Positions 17,499-27,000 of a stretch of 31,657 bases of DNA are shown here, in pieces. The notes under the pieces were generated by a model. That model was not told the DNA's origin. It saw nothing but the letters and a program-made list of their open reading frames with translations, and made no database searches. The stretch lies in contig JBBQPM010000068.1 of the NCBI GenBank assembly GCA_038217425.1, positions 1 to 31,657 of the forward strand, in the 5' to 3' direction. Made by a program: the position numbers and the translations under genes. How positions within the stretch are numbered: the first letter of the stretch is position 1; every line of letters begins with the position of its first letter. Source of the stretch: JAIEPT01 sp038217425. GTDB taxonomy: Bacteria > Planctomycetota > Planctomycetia > Gemmatales > Gemmataceae.

Positions 17499-18152
17499 AT
17501 GCGCGTGCTGGTCGTCGAAGACGAACCCGAAATCCGTGCCGCCCTCGCCCAGTCCCTGCGCGAAGGGGGCTACGCCGTCGACGAGGCGGCCGACGGCAAC
17601 GACGGTCTCTACAAGGCCCAGAGCTGGGATTACGACGCCATCGTCCTCGATCTCATGATCCCCGGCATCGACGGCTGGCAGCTCCTCAAACGGCTCCGCA
17701 AGACGAAGAAGATCCCCGTCCTCATCCTCAGCGCCCGCGACACCGTTCCCGATCGCGTCCAGGGACTCGACCTCGGCGCCGACGATTATCTCGTCAAGCC
17801 GTTCGTGCTCGCGGAACTGCACGCCCGGCTCCGCGCTCTTATTCGCCGGGCCGCGGGACAGGCGAAGCCGCAGATCGAAGCCGGCGGCGCGGTGATCGAT
17901 CTCAAGGCGCGCAACGTCTCCCGCGAAGGGCAGGTCGTCGATCTGACCGCCCGTGAGTTCGCCATCGTCGAGATGCTCGCCCTGCGCCGCGGCGAAGTCG
18001 TATCGCGCACGCAGCTCTACGATCATCTCTTCGACGAGAACGACGACAGTTTGTCGAACCTGCTCGACGTGCACATCTCGAACATCCGCAAGAAGCTCGG
18101 CAAGGATTTCATCACGACGCGGCGCGGTCAGGGGTACCTGCTCGATGATTAA
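17499..18152 (+). CDS. OmpR/PhoB-family response regulator
   Basis: The 217-residue protein has a receiver domain (1-115) with the acidic pair in 'VVEDEPE', the phospho-acceptor D51 in IVLDLMIPG, the conserved Ser in 'LILSARD' and the Lys in 'DDYLVKPFVLAEL'. A C-terminal winged-helix DNA-binding domain follows (about 125-217), ending 'DVHISNIRKKLGKDFITTRR' and 'GQGYLLDD'. It controls transcription when phosphorylated by its partner kinase, whose gene overlaps it by eight bases. The closest general type is the QseB/PmrA/TctD group, often linked to envelope or metal stress. Target genes cannot be read from the sequence. Confidence 0.93.
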   Translation: MRVLVVEDEPEIRAALAQSLREGGYAVDEAADGNDGLYKAQSWDYDAIVLDLMIPGIDGWQLLKRLRKTKKIPVLILSARDTVPDRVQGLDLGADDYLVKPFVLAELHARLRALIRRAAGQAKPQIEAGGAVIDLKARNVSREGQVVDLTAREFAIVEMLALRRGEVVSRTQLYDHLFDENDDSLSNLLDVHISNIRKKLGKDFITTRRGQGYLLDD

Positions 18153-19554
18153 GTCGCTGCGCGGACGCTTGATGCTCTGGTACGGCGGCTTGATCCTGAT
18201 TGTGGTAGCCGGGCTCGGCGGCATGCTGACGTATCGGACCTATCTGGACGCGCAGCGGCGCATCGACGCACGGCTCGAATCGGCGGCGCAGGTGCTGGAA
18301 GCGGGCTTGACGGCGTTCCCGGCCCATGAACTCGACCCCGACGAACCGCAACCGCCCCCGCCGAAGAAAGGCAAGCCGCCGCCGCCGGGCCGCAAGAAAC
18401 GCGAAGACTTCCTGGAACTCCTCGAATTGCCGCGCGACCTGCGCGGCTACTACGCCATCTGGAAGCATGACGACGAACTCGTGAAGGCCGAGGGGATCGA
18501 GGAAATCGCGATTCCCAAGCGGATTTTCGAGGAGGAACCGAGCTATTGGGAGGACGACGACGTGCGCGAGTTGACGCGGCGCGGACCGCATCAGACGCAG
18601 ATTCTGGTCGGGATGCCGACCGCGAAGGAGCTGGGCGACGTCAAACAGTTTGCCCTGCGCGTCTTGTTCCTGAGCCTGGCGGCGGTGACGTTCGGTATGA
18701 TCGGCGGCTGGGCGATCGCGGTGCGGATGATCCGTCCGATCGCCGACATTTCCGCCGCGGCCAGTAAGATCTCGGCCGACAATCTCGTCGAGCGCATCGA
18801 CGTCGATCGACTGGAATCCGAGTTGGCGGGCCTGGGCAACGTCCTTAACGACACGTTCGCCCGGCTCGAGTCGGCGTTCGCACGGCAGAAGCAATTCACC
18901 GCCGACGCGTCGCACGAGCTACGCACGCCGCTCGCCATCTTGCAAGCGCAGGCGGAACTTGCGCTTTCCCGAAATCGCGAGCCGGCCGAGTACCGCATCA
19001 CGATCGAGAAGTGCCTGAAGGCGGCTCAGCGTATGACGCATCTGGTCGAGGGCTTGCTGACGCTGGCGCGCAGCGACGCCGGGCAGCCGCTCGCCAGCAC
19101 GACGGTGTCGCTGCATCAGGTGGCCGTCGAGTGCCTGACGCAGATGAAGCCGCTCGCGGAGGAAAAAAAGGTCACGCTGACGGCGGCGCTGGAGCACGTC
19201 GATGTTCCCGGCGACGCCGATGCGATTCTGCAGGTGATGTTGAACCTGGTCGGCAACGCGATTCGCTTCAACAAGCCCGAAGGGACGGTCCACCTCAGCG
19301 TCTCAGCGACGCCCGCGGAAGCGGTGCTGTCGGTACGCGACACGGGCCTGGGCATTCCGGAGGCGGATCGGGCGCAACTTTTCGAGCGATTCTACCGCGT
19401 CGACAAGGCGCGCAGCCGGGCCGCGGGAGGGACGGGGCTGGGTCTGGCGATCTGCAAGGCGCTGGTCGAAGCCCAGCGCGGCACGATCGCGTGTCAATCG
19501 CAGGAGAACGTCGGCACGACGTTCGAGGTGCGATTGCCGCGTTTCTTCGTTTAG
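18145..19554 (+). CDS. Membrane sensor histidine kinase
   Basis: The 469-residue kinase partners the preceding regulator. The first membrane helix is near residues 10-32 and the second near 169-193, with an extracytoplasmic sensor of about 135 residues between them. That sensor has a conspicuous Pro/Lys-rich stretch (PQPPPPKKGKPPPPGRKK) and an acidic region further on. HAMP follows, then HisKA with the phospho-acceptor H257 in DASHELRTP, and an HATPase domain with N box 'LNLVGNAIRFN', G1 'DTGLGIP' near 399, F box 'LFERFYRVD' and G2 'GGTGLGLAICK' near 429. All catalytic motifs are present. The start overlaps the regulator stop by eight bases. The Pro/Lys-rich insert might bind anions or polysaccharide; this is a guess. 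Confidence 0.93.
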   Translation: MIKSLRGRLMLWYGGLILIVVAGLGGMLTYRTYLDAQRRIDARLESAAQVLEAGLTAFPAHELDPDEPQPPPPKKGKPPPPGRKKREDFLELLELPRDLRGYYAIWKHDDELVKAEGIEEIAIPKRIFEEEPSYWEDDDVRELTRRGPHQTQILVGMPTAKELGDVKQFALRVLFLSLAAVTFGMIGGWAIAVRMIRPIADISAAASKISADNLVERIDVDRLESELAGLGNVLNDTFARLESAFARQKQFTADASHELRTPLAILQAQAELALSRNREPAEYRITIEKCLKAAQRMTHLVEGLLTLARSDAGQPLASTTVSLHQVAVECLTQMKPLAEEKKVTLTAALEHVDVPGDADAILQVMLNLVGNAIRFNKPEGTVHLSVSATPAEAVLSVRDTGLGIPEADRAQLFERFYRVDKARSRAAGGTGLGLAICKALVEAQRGTIACQSQENVGTTFEVRLPRFFV

Positions 19555-19596
19555 CGCTCGTGTGGGATCTTGCGAACGCATTGACGAGCGTCTATC

Positions 19597-19787
19597 CCGG
19601 CCTGAAGGGCCGACTCATATAGCCCAGGCCGTGAGGCCTGGGTTAAAGGCAAACACGTATCCGCCCCTGTAAGGGGCGCTCGACATCTTGGGAACCGGAC
19701 GTCGAGCGCCCCTTACAGGGGCGGATAAGAATCACTTCTTGCCCAGGCCGTACGGCCTGGGCTGTAAGAGTCCGCCTTTCAGGCCGG
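19597..19787. repeat. 190-bp nested palindrome of three repeat layers
   Basis: Three inverted repeats are nested about one centre. The outer arms (19597-19616 and 19768-19787) share 17 of 20 bases. The middle arms (19621-19643 and 19741-19763) match at 20 of 23 positions, and each can also fold by itself (CCCAGGCC-N4-GGCCTGGG). The inner arms (19658-19684 and 19701-19727) are perfect over 27 bases with a 16-base loop. It lies between two convergent genes, the histidine kinase and the prenyltransferase-repeat protein, and might end transcription from both sides, though there is no T tract. Confidence 0.85.
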
Positions 19788-19797
19788 AATGAGGGCG

Positions 19798-20796
19798 CTA
19801 CTTCTCATCGCGCTGATAGATCGGCAACAACCGATACTCGACGGTCAGGGCGAGCACCGCCATCGTCGTGGCGTAAACAGGACCGTAGCCGTCGCTGCCG
19901 ATCCAGCTGCCGTTGGACTGCTGGTAGCCGAGCAGAATCTGGTGCATCTGCGGCTGGTAGAAGCGCCAGTAGTTGCCGCCCAGTTGGAACATCGCCTGGG
20001 AGTTGTAGTACGCGGAGTAGAAGAAATGCTCGTCGCTCGACTTGAGCGGATGCTTGAGCAGATACGATCCGGCTTGCAGCGCCTCAGGGCAGTGGTGCAG
20101 GTTCTTGCCCGAGAGTTCGAGGACGAGGATGCCGGTGCCGGTGCAGGCCTTGGTGACCTTGTTGCCGGGGAAGTAGCAAAAACCGCCGGTCTGATCACGG
20201 CAGCGTTTGACGAAATCGAGGGCCTGATCGATGCGCTCGGCGGGGACGTCGCAGCCGGCGTTCTTGGCCGCACGCAGGGCGAGGATCTGCCAGCCGGTGA
20301 CGCTGAGGTCGGCGTCCGTGCTGTCGGCACGGTAGCGCCAGCCGCCGAGGTAGGTTTGCGACGTCTGCACCTGAGCCTTGAGGATGACGGCGACCGCCTT
20401 TTCGAGCGCGGGCCTCACCTTCTTCGAGGTTTTGACGTCAACCATGCCGACCATCTCGGCGAGGGCGAGCGTGCAGATGCCGTGGTGATACATTTCCAGG
20501 CCCGGCTCGGTCGCGAAGAGGCCGTTCTCTTGCTGTTGTTTGAGGATCCAGTCGAGCCCCTTGGCCGCGACGTCGCCGTAGGGGCCTTCGCCGGGAACAT
20601 GGCCCGCGGCGAGAAACGACATGACGGCGAGCCCGGTGAGGCCGGTGTGTTTCTGCGAGAAGACCTGCCAGGAGCCGTCGGTTTCCTGCATGATCTTGAG
20701 ATAAGCGAGCGCGCGGTCGACGGAAGCGTTGAGCGGCCTGGGTTCCTGGGCCGCGACGGGGGCGGCGACCAGCAGTAGAAGTACGATGCGAATCAT
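19798..20796 (-). CDS. Secreted prenyltransferase/squalene-cyclase-repeat protein
   Basis: The 332-residue protein starts with a signal peptide (MIRIVLLLLVAAPVAAQ) and contains repeated alpha-helical hairpins of the squalene cyclase/prenyltransferase type, each with a 'Q..DGSW'-like turn: 'LKIMQETDGSWQVF', 'DQTGGFCYFPG', 'GYQQSNGSWIGSDG'. Conserved planctomycete blocks are 'DADLSVTGWQILALRAAKNA' and 'YYNSQAMFQLGG'. The squalene-cyclase DxDD acid motif is not seen, so it is probably a binding protein of alpha/alpha-toroid form and not a cyclase. Its ATG overlaps the stop of the upstream HEAT gene by one base (TGATG), so the two are translated together. It lies outside the cytoplasm. Confidence 0.85.
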   Translation of the reverse strand: MIRIVLLLLVAAPVAAQEPRPLNASVDRALAYLKIMQETDGSWQVFSQKHTGLTGLAVMSFLAAGHVPGEGPYGDVAAKGLDWILKQQQENGLFATEPGLEMYHHGICTLALAEMVGMVDVKTSKKVRPALEKAVAVILKAQVQTSQTYLGGWRYRADSTDADLSVTGWQILALRAAKNAGCDVPAERIDQALDFVKRCRDQTGGFCYFPGNKVTKACTGTGILVLELSGKNLHHCPEALQAGSYLLKHPLKSSDEHFFYSAYYNSQAMFQLGGNYWRFYQPQMHQILLGYQQSNGSWIGSDGYGPVYATTMAVLALTVEYRLLPIYQRDEK

Positions 20797-22157
20797 CACC
20801 GTATCCCCGCCTTGGCCGCTTCTTCCGGATCGATGCTCCGCAGCGCCGATGCCAACGTCGGGCGCAGTTCTTCCCCTTCGAGCATCCAGCGTTTCAGCAG
20901 CGACGGAATCAGCGGACGCGCGGCCATTCCCATCGACGCTGACAAGCTGTACGCCTGCCGGCGGACGTCGACGTCCTGGGTTGCCAGCGCCGCTTCGAAA
21001 ACGGCGAGCGTCTCCTTCGTTTCCTGCGTGATCTGCCACCACGACAATGCCGCCGACAGACGGAGCCCCGCGTCCGGATCGCTGAGCAGCGGCTTGATCT
21101 CCGCTTGTGCGTTCTTCGCAAATGCTCCATAGGCGCCGAGCGTTTCCAAAGCCGACAATTTGACCGATGTCTCGGCGTCCTTTAATCGCTTCGCCATGGC
21201 GACGACGACGGTCTGGTTCTTGGGGAGCGATTGTCTTAGAAATCGGCAGGCTTGCAGTCGTAGCTCGAGATGGGGATTCTCCAGAGCGACCGTGAGCGCG
21301 TACATGGCCGACTGCGATTTTTCGACGACCCATAACGCGTGCGCGGCAAACAGCTTCACCTTCGGATCGTCGTCTTCGGCCAAGACCTTCCGCAGCGGCG
21401 TGACGGCAGCCTGGGCGGAGCCGCCGATCTTTGCCAGTGCAAGGGCGGCCTGGCCGCGGAGCACCGCGTCTTTCTCGCCCAGAATCGCGACGATGCCGGC
21501 GATGGTGTTTTTGTCCGCGGGGCCCATGCTGCCGAGGGCGAATAAGGCGAGCCGTTTCTTCGCCGGCGTATCCTTTAGGCCGCGCCGGAGAATGGGGATC
21601 GCATCGACTCCGAGGTTTCCCAGGGCGGCGCCGACCAGTGGTTCGACCAGGAAGAAATCGTCCTCCTTCGACAGATTCATGAGCGACGGCGCCGCGTCGG
21701 CCGCCGTCGGCCCGAGGTCGCCGAGCACCTGGATGCATTCCATTTTGACTTCGAGGTCGTCGTCCCGCAGCCCCTTGATGAGCCACGGCACGCCGTCGGC
21801 CGCGTCTTCCTTCATCATGCCCAGAACCCGCGCCGCCCGAACACGCACCAACGGCGTCCGGTGACGCATCGCCTCCTGCACGATCGGCAGCAGCGTGATC
21901 GCCTTGGGCCTTTCGATCTCCCAGAGCGCCTCGGCGGCCTTCAGGCGGATGAACGCATTCTTGTCGTCGAGCGCCTCGCGCAACTGTGGAATCGCGAACT
22001 TGCCGACCTTGCCGAGCCGTTGCAGGAGTTCGATGGCCCGGTAACGCACGTCGGGGTCGGGATGCTGCAGCGCCTTGAGCCCGTCGGGGAGCGCTTCGGG
22101 CTGAGCGTGGAGCGCCGATAGCATGAGCAGAACGCAGGCGAGCGTCAGATGTTTCAC
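20796..22157 (-). CDS. Secreted HEAT-repeat protein
   Basis: The 453-residue protein has a signal peptide (MKHLTLACVLLMLSALHAQ) and then about ten HEAT/PBS-lyase-like repeats for its whole length, such as 'HPDPDVRYRAIELLQRLG', 'DKNAFIRLKAAEALWEIE', 'TPLVRVRAARVLGMMKE' and 'DADEDPKV'-like turns. These build a curved superhelix for protein binding. No enzyme motif is visible. It is the first gene of a two-gene unit with the prenyltransferase-repeat protein. Both are exported solenoids and may assemble together. The start at 22157 is the natural signal-peptide start. The promoter must lie in the 135-base divergent gap, which contains a hairpin. Confidence 0.85.
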   Translation of the reverse strand: MKHLTLACVLLMLSALHAQPEALPDGLKALQHPDPDVRYRAIELLQRLGKVGKFAIPQLREALDDKNAFIRLKAAEALWEIERPKAITLLPIVQEAMRHRTPLVRVRAARVLGMMKEDAADGVPWLIKGLRDDDLEVKMECIQVLGDLGPTAADAAPSLMNLSKEDDFFLVEPLVGAALGNLGVDAIPILRRGLKDTPAKKRLALFALGSMGPADKNTIAGIVAILGEKDAVLRGQAALALAKIGGSAQAAVTPLRKVLAEDDDPKVKLFAAHALWVVEKSQSAMYALTVALENPHLELRLQACRFLRQSLPKNQTVVVAMAKRLKDAETSVKLSALETLGAYGAFAKNAQAEIKPLLSDPDAGLRLSAALSWWQITQETKETLAVFEAALATQDVDVRRQAYSLSASMGMAARPLIPSLLKRWMLEGEELRPTLASALRSIDPEEAAKAGIR

Positions 22158-22178
22158 GGCGTCCTCGTTTTATTGGTT

Positions 22179-22237
22179 CCGAGCCGGAAGCGTGAGCGAC
22201 GATCTTCGCAAAATCGTCGCTCACGCTTCCGGCTCGG
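22179..22237. repeat. Perfect 25-bp hairpin, member of a dispersed repeat family
   Basis: The arms 22179-22203 and 22213-22237 are exact inverse complements of 25 bases around a 9-base loop. The same sequence, in a degenerate form, is at 49-107. It lies between divergent genes (HEAT protein and pseudouridine synthase), so a terminator role is unlikely here. The form, a long palindrome in intergenic DNA found in several copies, is that of a REP element. Such elements are moved by Y1 transposases like the remnant at 3695-3991. Confidence 0.8.
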
Positions 22238-22292
22238 CAATTCGATCCTCATACAATATGACGAGTCGCCCGCTCCCTGGAAACTAAATTCC

Positions 22293-22976
22293 ATGCTTCC
22301 GGAACTCGACATCCTCTACGAAGACAACCACGTCTTGGCCGTCAACAAGCCGAGCGGTTGGCCCAGCACGCATTTCCAGGAAGGCGGCGAAGAAACCGTC
22401 GACCGCGCCGCCAAGGCGTATCTCAAGGAAAAGTACCAGAAGCCCGGCAACGTCTTCATCGGTATCGTCCATCGGCTCGACAAGGTCGTCTCCGGCGTGC
22501 TCCTCTTCGCCCGCACCAGCAAAGCGGCCGCCCGGCTCTCGGATCAGTTTCGCCAGGGCTCCATCGAGAAAGTCTACTGGGCCATCGTCGACGGCAAAGT
22601 CGAAAAACAGGCCGGCTCCCTCGAAGATTGGCTCCTCAAGGTCGACAAACGCGTCGAAGTCGTCGCCCCGCTGCTGCCCGGAGCCAAACAGGCGCTGCTC
22701 CACTTTCAGAAGAAGGGAAGCCACGGCGATCTCACCTGGCTCGAGGTCAGGCCGCAGACGGGACGTACGCATCAGCTCCGCGTGCAGCTCGCGCATCACG
22801 GCTACCCGATCATCGGCGACGCTCGCTACGGCTCGATCCGCACCTTCGGCAACGGCATCGCTCTGCACGCGCGCTCGCTGACGTTCCTGCACCCCATCCG
22901 CTACGAACCGATCACTCTGACCGCCGAGCTACCCAAGGGCTGGCGCGGCAAGTTCGCTTACGTCATGAAGCCGTGA
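22293..22976 (+). CDS. RluA-family pseudouridine synthase
   Basis: The 227-residue enzyme isomerises uridine to pseudouridine in RNA. It shows the family start 'LDILYEDNHVLAVNKPSG', the catalytic D63 in 'GIVHRLDKVVSGVLLFART', and the 'RPQTGRTHQLRVQLAHHGYPI' core with 'GDARYGS'. The usual N-terminal S4 domain of RluC/RluD is absent, giving a short form like RluA/TruC that modifies rRNA or tRNA. In the catalytic motif the common T-S-G is V-S-G, a mild change. The start at 22293 was set by the family N-terminus. The next gene begins 11 bases after the stop. Confidence 0.9.
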   Translation: MLPELDILYEDNHVLAVNKPSGWPSTHFQEGGEETVDRAAKAYLKEKYQKPGNVFIGIVHRLDKVVSGVLLFARTSKAAARLSDQFRQGSIEKVYWAIVDGKVEKQAGSLEDWLLKVDKRVEVVAPLLPGAKQALLHFQKKGSHGDLTWLEVRPQTGRTHQLRVQLAHHGYPIIGDARYGSIRTFGNGIALHARSLTFLHPIRYEPITLTAELPKGWRGKFAYVMKP

Positions 22977-22987
22977 GGAGACTCTCC

Positions 22988-24010
22988 GTGAAGGACGAAC
23001 AACTCAACAAGATCCGCGACCTGATTCAAGAGGATGTCGGCAAACGCGGCCTGCAGTCCGATCCCGAGCGCAACCTCATCAACCTGCTCCCCGACGACTT
23101 CCGCACGGCCTGTCAAAGCATCGCCGAGACGCCCAAGGCAAAGCTCGGCATCGTGACCGGTTTTTACATCCCGGGAGCCGAGCCCGATCCGGTCGGCGAG
23201 ACCGATGGCCCGCTCGGCGCGGTGTACCTGGCGCGAGCGCTGGCGCCGCTCGGCATCGAAGTCACGTTGCTCACGGATGCGTTCTGCGCCAAGGCGCTCG
23301 CCGCGGGCCTGGCCGCGTGCAGCATGCAGAAAAAAGTGAACGTCCTCGTGCTGCCGGCGTGGGACAAAGCGCTCGCCATTGGGCACCAGGCGTACTATTC
23401 CGCGATCATCGGCAAGTTGCCGGGACTGACGCATCTCATCAGCCTCGAGCGCCCCGGGCCCTCGCACGCGCTCAGCTCGATTCAGATCCAGTTGCAAGGC
23501 CAGGGCGCCCAGGCGATGCTCGACTTCCTGCAAGAGGTACCGACCGAGGCGCAGGGCCGATGTCAAACCATGCGCGGCATCGACATCACCGAGAAGCTGA
23601 GCCCGGCGCACTGGCTCTTCGAGTTCGGCTTCGTCGATCCGAGCTTCACGACCATCGGCATCGGCGACGGCGGCAACGAGATCGGCATGGGCAAGATTCC
23701 CTGGGACGTGCTGCGTAAGAACATCCCCAATGGCGGACGCATCGGTTGCCGGCTGCCGACGCAGCTCCTGATCGTCGCCGGCATCAGCAACTGGGGCGCG
23801 TACGGCCTGGCCGCGGGCGTCTGGCTGCTCAAAGGGAAGAAGCTGCACCCGTTACTCGCCGATCCCGCGAACGAACGCAAGATCCTCAAGCTGATGGTCG
23901 AGAAGGGCCCGCTCGTGGACGGCGTGACGGGGAAGCCGACGCTGAGCGTCGACGGCCTGGAGTTCGACCACTACGCCGCGATTCTGGGAAAGCTCGCAGC
24001 CATCTCATAA
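22988..24010 (+). CDS. D-glutamate cyclase-like (DUF4392) protein
   Basis: The 340-residue protein begins with GTG, a GAGGAG site being eight bases upstream. It shows the DUF4392 core found at the C-terminus of mammalian D-glutamate cyclase: 'KLGIVTGFYIPGAEPDPVGE', 'TDGPLGAVYLARAL', 'LISLERPGPS', 'IGIGDGGNEIGMGKIPWDVL', and 'ISNWGAYGLAAGVWLL'. That enzyme turns D-glutamate into 5-oxo-D-proline. Bacterial stand-alone forms may do the same, perhaps to manage D-glutamate from peptidoglycan turnover. It lies between rluA-type and TPR-CHAT genes with gaps of about 10 bases, so they form one unit. No racemase is next to it. Confidence 0.85.
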   Translation: MKDEQLNKIRDLIQEDVGKRGLQSDPERNLINLLPDDFRTACQSIAETPKAKLGIVTGFYIPGAEPDPVGETDGPLGAVYLARALAPLGIEVTLLTDAFCAKALAAGLAACSMQKKVNVLVLPAWDKALAIGHQAYYSAIIGKLPGLTHLISLERPGPSHALSSIQIQLQGQGAQAMLDFLQEVPTEAQGRCQTMRGIDITEKLSPAHWLFEFGFVDPSFTTIGIGDGGNEIGMGKIPWDVLRKNIPNGGRIGCRLPTQLLIVAGISNWGAYGLAAGVWLLKGKKLHPLLADPANERKILKLMVEKGPLVDGVTGKPTLSVDGLEFDHYAAILGKLAAIS

Positions 24011-24020
24011 AAGGAACGTC

Positions 24021-27000
24021 ATGCGTCCCATTTCGTTTCTGCTCATCTTCCTCGCGTACGGCCCAGCCCACGCGCAGTTCAGCGACGACTTCCCCAAGGA
24101 CGGCAAATTTGCCGAGACGCTCGCCGAGGCGCTGAAGACCCGCGAGACGGTCGTCAAGGCCCAAGGCGCCGACTCCGCGCAGGCTCTAACTGCAGCCCAT
24201 CGCGTCGCCAGCTTGCAACTGCTGCTCGATCAGTACGGAGAAGCCGAGACGACGCTCCATGCCGCCGTTGTGATGTCGATGAAGGCCGACCCGACGCTGC
24301 AAGCCCGGCTACGCAACGATCTCGGCGTGGCGTACTACCGGCTTGCGCGTTACGAGAAGGCGAAGGGGTCGTTTGCCGAGGCGTTTCGCCAACGCAAAGA
24401 GGCGCTCGGAGCCAAACATCCCGACACGTTGCAGTCGCTGCGCAATCTCGCCTGGGCTGAGGAGGGACTGGGCAACGCCGACGACGGCCGGGCGCTCCTC
24501 AAGCAATGTTACGACGGTTTGGCGGAGATCGCGAACGATCCGAATCTCAAGGCGACGACGTCGGCGGAGGCGGTGGTGTTCGTGCAGCGAAAGCCAAGTT
24601 ATCCGCGCATCGAGATTTTGGCGGGGACATACGCCCCCGGCCCGCCTCCGCCGCCGAAGTTCACCCCGGCCAAAGATCTCTCGGCCTGGATTCAGACGCT
24701 CGATCGTCTCGCCGTAATGCAAAAATCGCTCGGCATCAAGGAGCCCAAATACGGCCTCGAGGCACGCAAACAAGCAATCGCCGTCTGGAGCGTCAAAGAC
24801 TACCGAACCTGGATCGTGGCCGCCAATTTCGAATACTTTCCGCTCCCCGCCTCGGCTCCGGCGCCGCTCGGCAAAGATTCGCTCGGCCACGCGGAACTGC
24901 TGATGCGAGGCGCCCTTCTCGAAAACCTGAAGCTCAAGTCCGGAGAGTCGCAACCGATTCGCCCGCTCGCCGTCGAGGCGCATCAGATTCGCTCGAAGCT
25001 GCTCGGAGCCGACAATCCGCATACGGCCGATACCGAAGAATTCCTCGGCATTCTCGATCTGAAAGACGGGAAGGTCGAGGAATCGCTGGCGCTGCTGCGA
25101 GGAGTTCTCGGCAAACGCGAGAAGGCGCACGGCAAGCGCCACGCGGACGTCGGATACGCCTGCGGCGTGCTGGGAGTCATCCACTATCACCGGGGCGAAG
25201 TCACGGAAAGCCGACGCTATCTGGACCGAGCCGTCTTGCTGCTCGCGGGAAAACTGGGGGCGAGTCACCCCGACGCCGCCTCGACGCGCGGCGATTTGGC
25301 GGTCGTGCTGCGGCAGCAGGGCGACTACGCCTCGGCACGCGTGATTCTCGAGCAATCGTACGAAACGTTGCTCAAGGCTCTGGGAACGAAGCACTTTCAG
25401 ACGCGAACGGCCGGGAATAACCTGGCGGTCCTGCGCGTGGAGCTGGGCGATTACGCCGGCGCCGCCCGTTACTTCAATGAGGTACTCGAGAGCGACGCGT
25501 CGGACTACGACAAGGAAAAGGCACTGCTCAATCTCGCCGCCGTCACGCGGTTGCAGGGAGACGTCAAGTCGGCCATTCAACTTTACCAGAAACCGCTCGC
25601 CAAGAATCCGAACGATCCGCACCTGCTCAATCTCGTCGGAGCGTGTTACCGCGATCTGGGCGAACTCGGCGAGGCGGAGAAGCACCTGAAGCAGGCGCTC
25701 GACATTCGCCTCAAAGGAACGCACGCCGACCGTCAACCGACCGTCGCGTTTACGATGACGAGCCTGGGGCTGCTCTACCAGGCGCAAGGCAAGCATGCGG
25801 AGGCAGCGAAGCACTTTGCCGCGGCGCGGGACATCTACCGAAAGCAGCAGGGCCCGATCTCGCGGCAGGGGGCGGAACTCTCGGCCATGCTCGGACAGGC
25901 TCGCTTGCAAAGTGGCGACCTGCCCGGCGCCAAGCAGGCCCTGCTCGAAGCGCTCGACGTCAAGGACCGCTGGTCGCGCGATCAACTCCCCATGCTCGCG
26001 GAGGCCGACGCGTTGCGCTTCCTTGCTTCCGTCACCGAACTCGATCCGCTCCTGGCGACGCTCAAACACCTCGGCGAGGACGTGACCCCCGAAACATTCA
26101 CCGCCCTGTGGAAGGCGCGCGGCCTCGCCACCCGGGCCCTCACGGCGCGCAGGCAAGCGTCCGCCGACACTCCCGAGGCGCAATCGGCGCTCCTGCGTCT
26201 GCACGCTGCCCGCAAACGCTTGGCCGAGTTCCTCTCCGCCCGCGAAGATCCGAGCAAGGCCCGCGTCCTGGTCGAGCCGGGCGATTACAAGGATCCCAAA
26301 GACGTCCCGAGCTACGAGACGACGCGGGCCAAGTTCGAGCAAAAGATCGTCGAACTGAACGAAGAGAAGGAACGCTGCGAACGCGAGTTGGCCGGGCTCA
26401 GCGCCGGTTTCCTGCGCGAACAAAAACGGTTCGCCGCGACCCCCGCCGATCTTGTGGGTTTGCTCCCCGCAGATGTCGCCGTCGTCGAGTTCGTTCGCCT
26501 CAAATCGTGGACCAAGTTGGCTGACGGATCGTATCAGCCCGGCGCCGGCGCTCGCTATGAGGCGTTTCTGCTGCGCGTCGTGGCCGGCAAGCTGGAGTTG
26601 CACCGCGTCGATCTCGGTCCCGCCGACGCCATTGACTCCGCGGTCGCCGACTGGCGCGAGATGTTCGCCCAGGCCGGAAAGCAGCCGCGCGGCGCCCGAC
26701 GCGTCGATCTCCCGCCTCTGCGCGATCCCAAGCTCGCGCCTCCGGATCAGTTTCTGCGCCAGCACGTCTGGGAACCGGTCGCTCGGAAACTCCCCGGCAT
26801 CAAGACCGCCGTCGTCATCCCCGACGGCGCCCTCGCCAGGCTGCCGTTCGCCGCCCTCCCCGGAGCCAAACCCGGCACCTTCCTTCTCGAAGAATTTGCC
26901 ATCGTCAACGCGTCGTTCGGACAGCAAGTCCTCGCCACGTTGACGCAAACGCTCCCGGCCGGCAAGCAGACCCTGCTCGTCGGCGGCGTCACCTACGACG

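Noticed and set aside
19658..19763. Repeats suggestive of a CRISPR array or tandem repeats
   Set aside because: They are inverted around one centre, not direct and regularly spaced, and no cas gene is present.
20797..22224. Reading the prenyltransferase-repeat gene as an 808-residue protein extending upstream in the same frame
   Set aside because: The extension runs antisense-free but out of frame through the HEAT-repeat gene, is Arg/Gly/Ala-rich without repeats, and a signal peptide start at 20796 explains the protein.
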